The notes beneath the pieces were generated by a model. The model was not told where the DNA came from, did no database searches, and worked only from the letters and a program-made list of their open reading frames with translations. From CAYYBZ01 sp964470285 [NCBI: uncultured Oligoflexia bacterium] (GTDB taxonomy: Bacteria; Bdellovibrionota_G; CAYYBZ01): a stretch of 5,158 nt of DNA. The stretch is taken from NCBI GenBank assembly GCA_964470285.1, contig CAYYBZ010000182.1:1-5158 (forward strand), given 5' to 3'. The position numbers were made by a program, and so were the translations under genes. Of the stretch, positions 4,771 through 5,158 are shown in pieces (the stretch's first letter is position 1; every line of letters begins with the position of its first letter).

Positions 4771-5158
4771 ATGAAAAGACATTCAAATAAAAAGGATAAT
4801 AATTTTAAAAACTTACATCTAAAGAAAAACGCGGCCAATTTATCAGTCTTAGCAACCTCTACACTCACAGTTATAAAACTCATTGTAGGAATTCTTACAT
4901 CTTCTATCAGTATTATTTCAGAAGCATTTCATTCAGGTATAGACCTTTTCGCAGCTTTGATAGCGAGATATTCAGTAGTTAAAGCAATGAAACCTCCAGA
5001 TGAGGAGCACAGATTCGGTCACGGCAAGGTAGAAAACGTCGGTAGCCTGATTGAGGCGATAATAATCTTCGTAATAAGCATCATAATAATCTATTCTTCA
5101 GTCAACAAGATTATTTCAGGTTCGGAAGTAAAGTACCTTAAGTGGGGGATCCTGGTAA
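4771..5158 (+). CDS. Cation diffusion facilitator (CDF) family metal efflux transporter, N-terminal part, runs off right edge
   Basis: The frame from ATG at 4771 stays open for 129 codons to the window end, less than half of a CDF protein of about 300 residues. These inner-membrane proteins export divalent metals such as zinc, iron, manganese or cobalt in exchange for protons. After a basic start (1-20) there are membrane segments at about 24-42, 45-66 and 92-110. 'SISIISEAFHSGIDLFAALI' (45-64) is the family core, with H54 and D58 forming the first half of the transport-site metal-binding set. 'KPPDEEHRFGHGKVENVGSL' (74-93) is the conserved loop joining helices 2 and 3. An H-x3-D rather than D-x3-D pair often goes with zinc selectivity, but the second half of the site lies outside the window. 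The ribosome-binding site is weak (only AGG at 4767-4769). Confidence 0.9.
   Translation, partial: MKRHSNKKDNNFKNLHLKKNAANLSVLATSTLTVIKLIVGILTSSISIISEAFHSGIDLFAALIARYSVVKAMKPPDEEHRFGHGKVENVGSLIEAIIIFVISIIIIYSSVNKIISGSEVKYLKWGILV

Noticed and set aside
1-5158. tRNA, rRNA, CRISPR array, insertion sequence, prophage or toxin-antitoxin genes
   Set aside because: No matching repeats, conserved RNA sequence, transposase or integrase motifs, or target duplications were seen on either strand.

Overview
The window is AT-rich chromosomal DNA from a Gram-negative bacterium. Evidence for an outer membrane is a lipobox protein, a signal-peptide-bearing murein transglycosylase and a periplasmic-type c cytochrome. 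The DUF4124-plus-SLT transglycosylase, small c-type cytochrome, ferritin-like diiron protein and DsrE-type fragment together resemble anaerobic or microaerophilic Desulfobacterota-like lineages. That placement is inference; no marker gene fixes the taxon.

Layout. (1) Positions 1-544, minus: N-terminal 181 residues of a DUF819 membrane protein that runs off the left edge. (2) 722-1720, plus: a lipoprotein with a right-handed beta-helix fold, broken by two opposite single-base frameshifts and cut off at its 3' end. (3) 1715-1881, minus: a fragment of a DsrE-family protein, with signal peptide, one frameshift and a missing 3' end. The two broken genes converge and meet tail to tail at about 1715-1723, which looks like a deletion (or rearrangement) join. 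(4) 1935-3159, minus: an intact three-gene unit of diheme cytochrome c, ferritin-like protein and basic coiled-coil protein, read from a promoter at about 3206-3235. The DsrE fragment lies directly downstream and was probably its last gene. (5) 3256-4471, minus: a lytic transglycosylase overlapping pgsA by 11 nt. (6) 4472-4770: a 299-nt divergent intergenic region. (7) 4771-5158, plus: the start of a cation diffusion facilitator transporter running off the right edge.

How the genes work together. The transglycosylase and PgsA serve envelope maintenance (murein turnover and phosphatidylglycerol synthesis). The 117-aa protein, ferritin-like protein and cytochrome look like a small redox or oxidative-stress unit, once possibly joined to sulfur relay through the DsrE protein. 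The most notable feature is the pseudogene pair. Three indels occur within about 900 bp of these two truncated genes and none was noticed in the other coding sequences, so local gene decay after a deletion fits better than random sequencing error. I found no RNA gene, CRISPR array, insertion sequence or phage gene.
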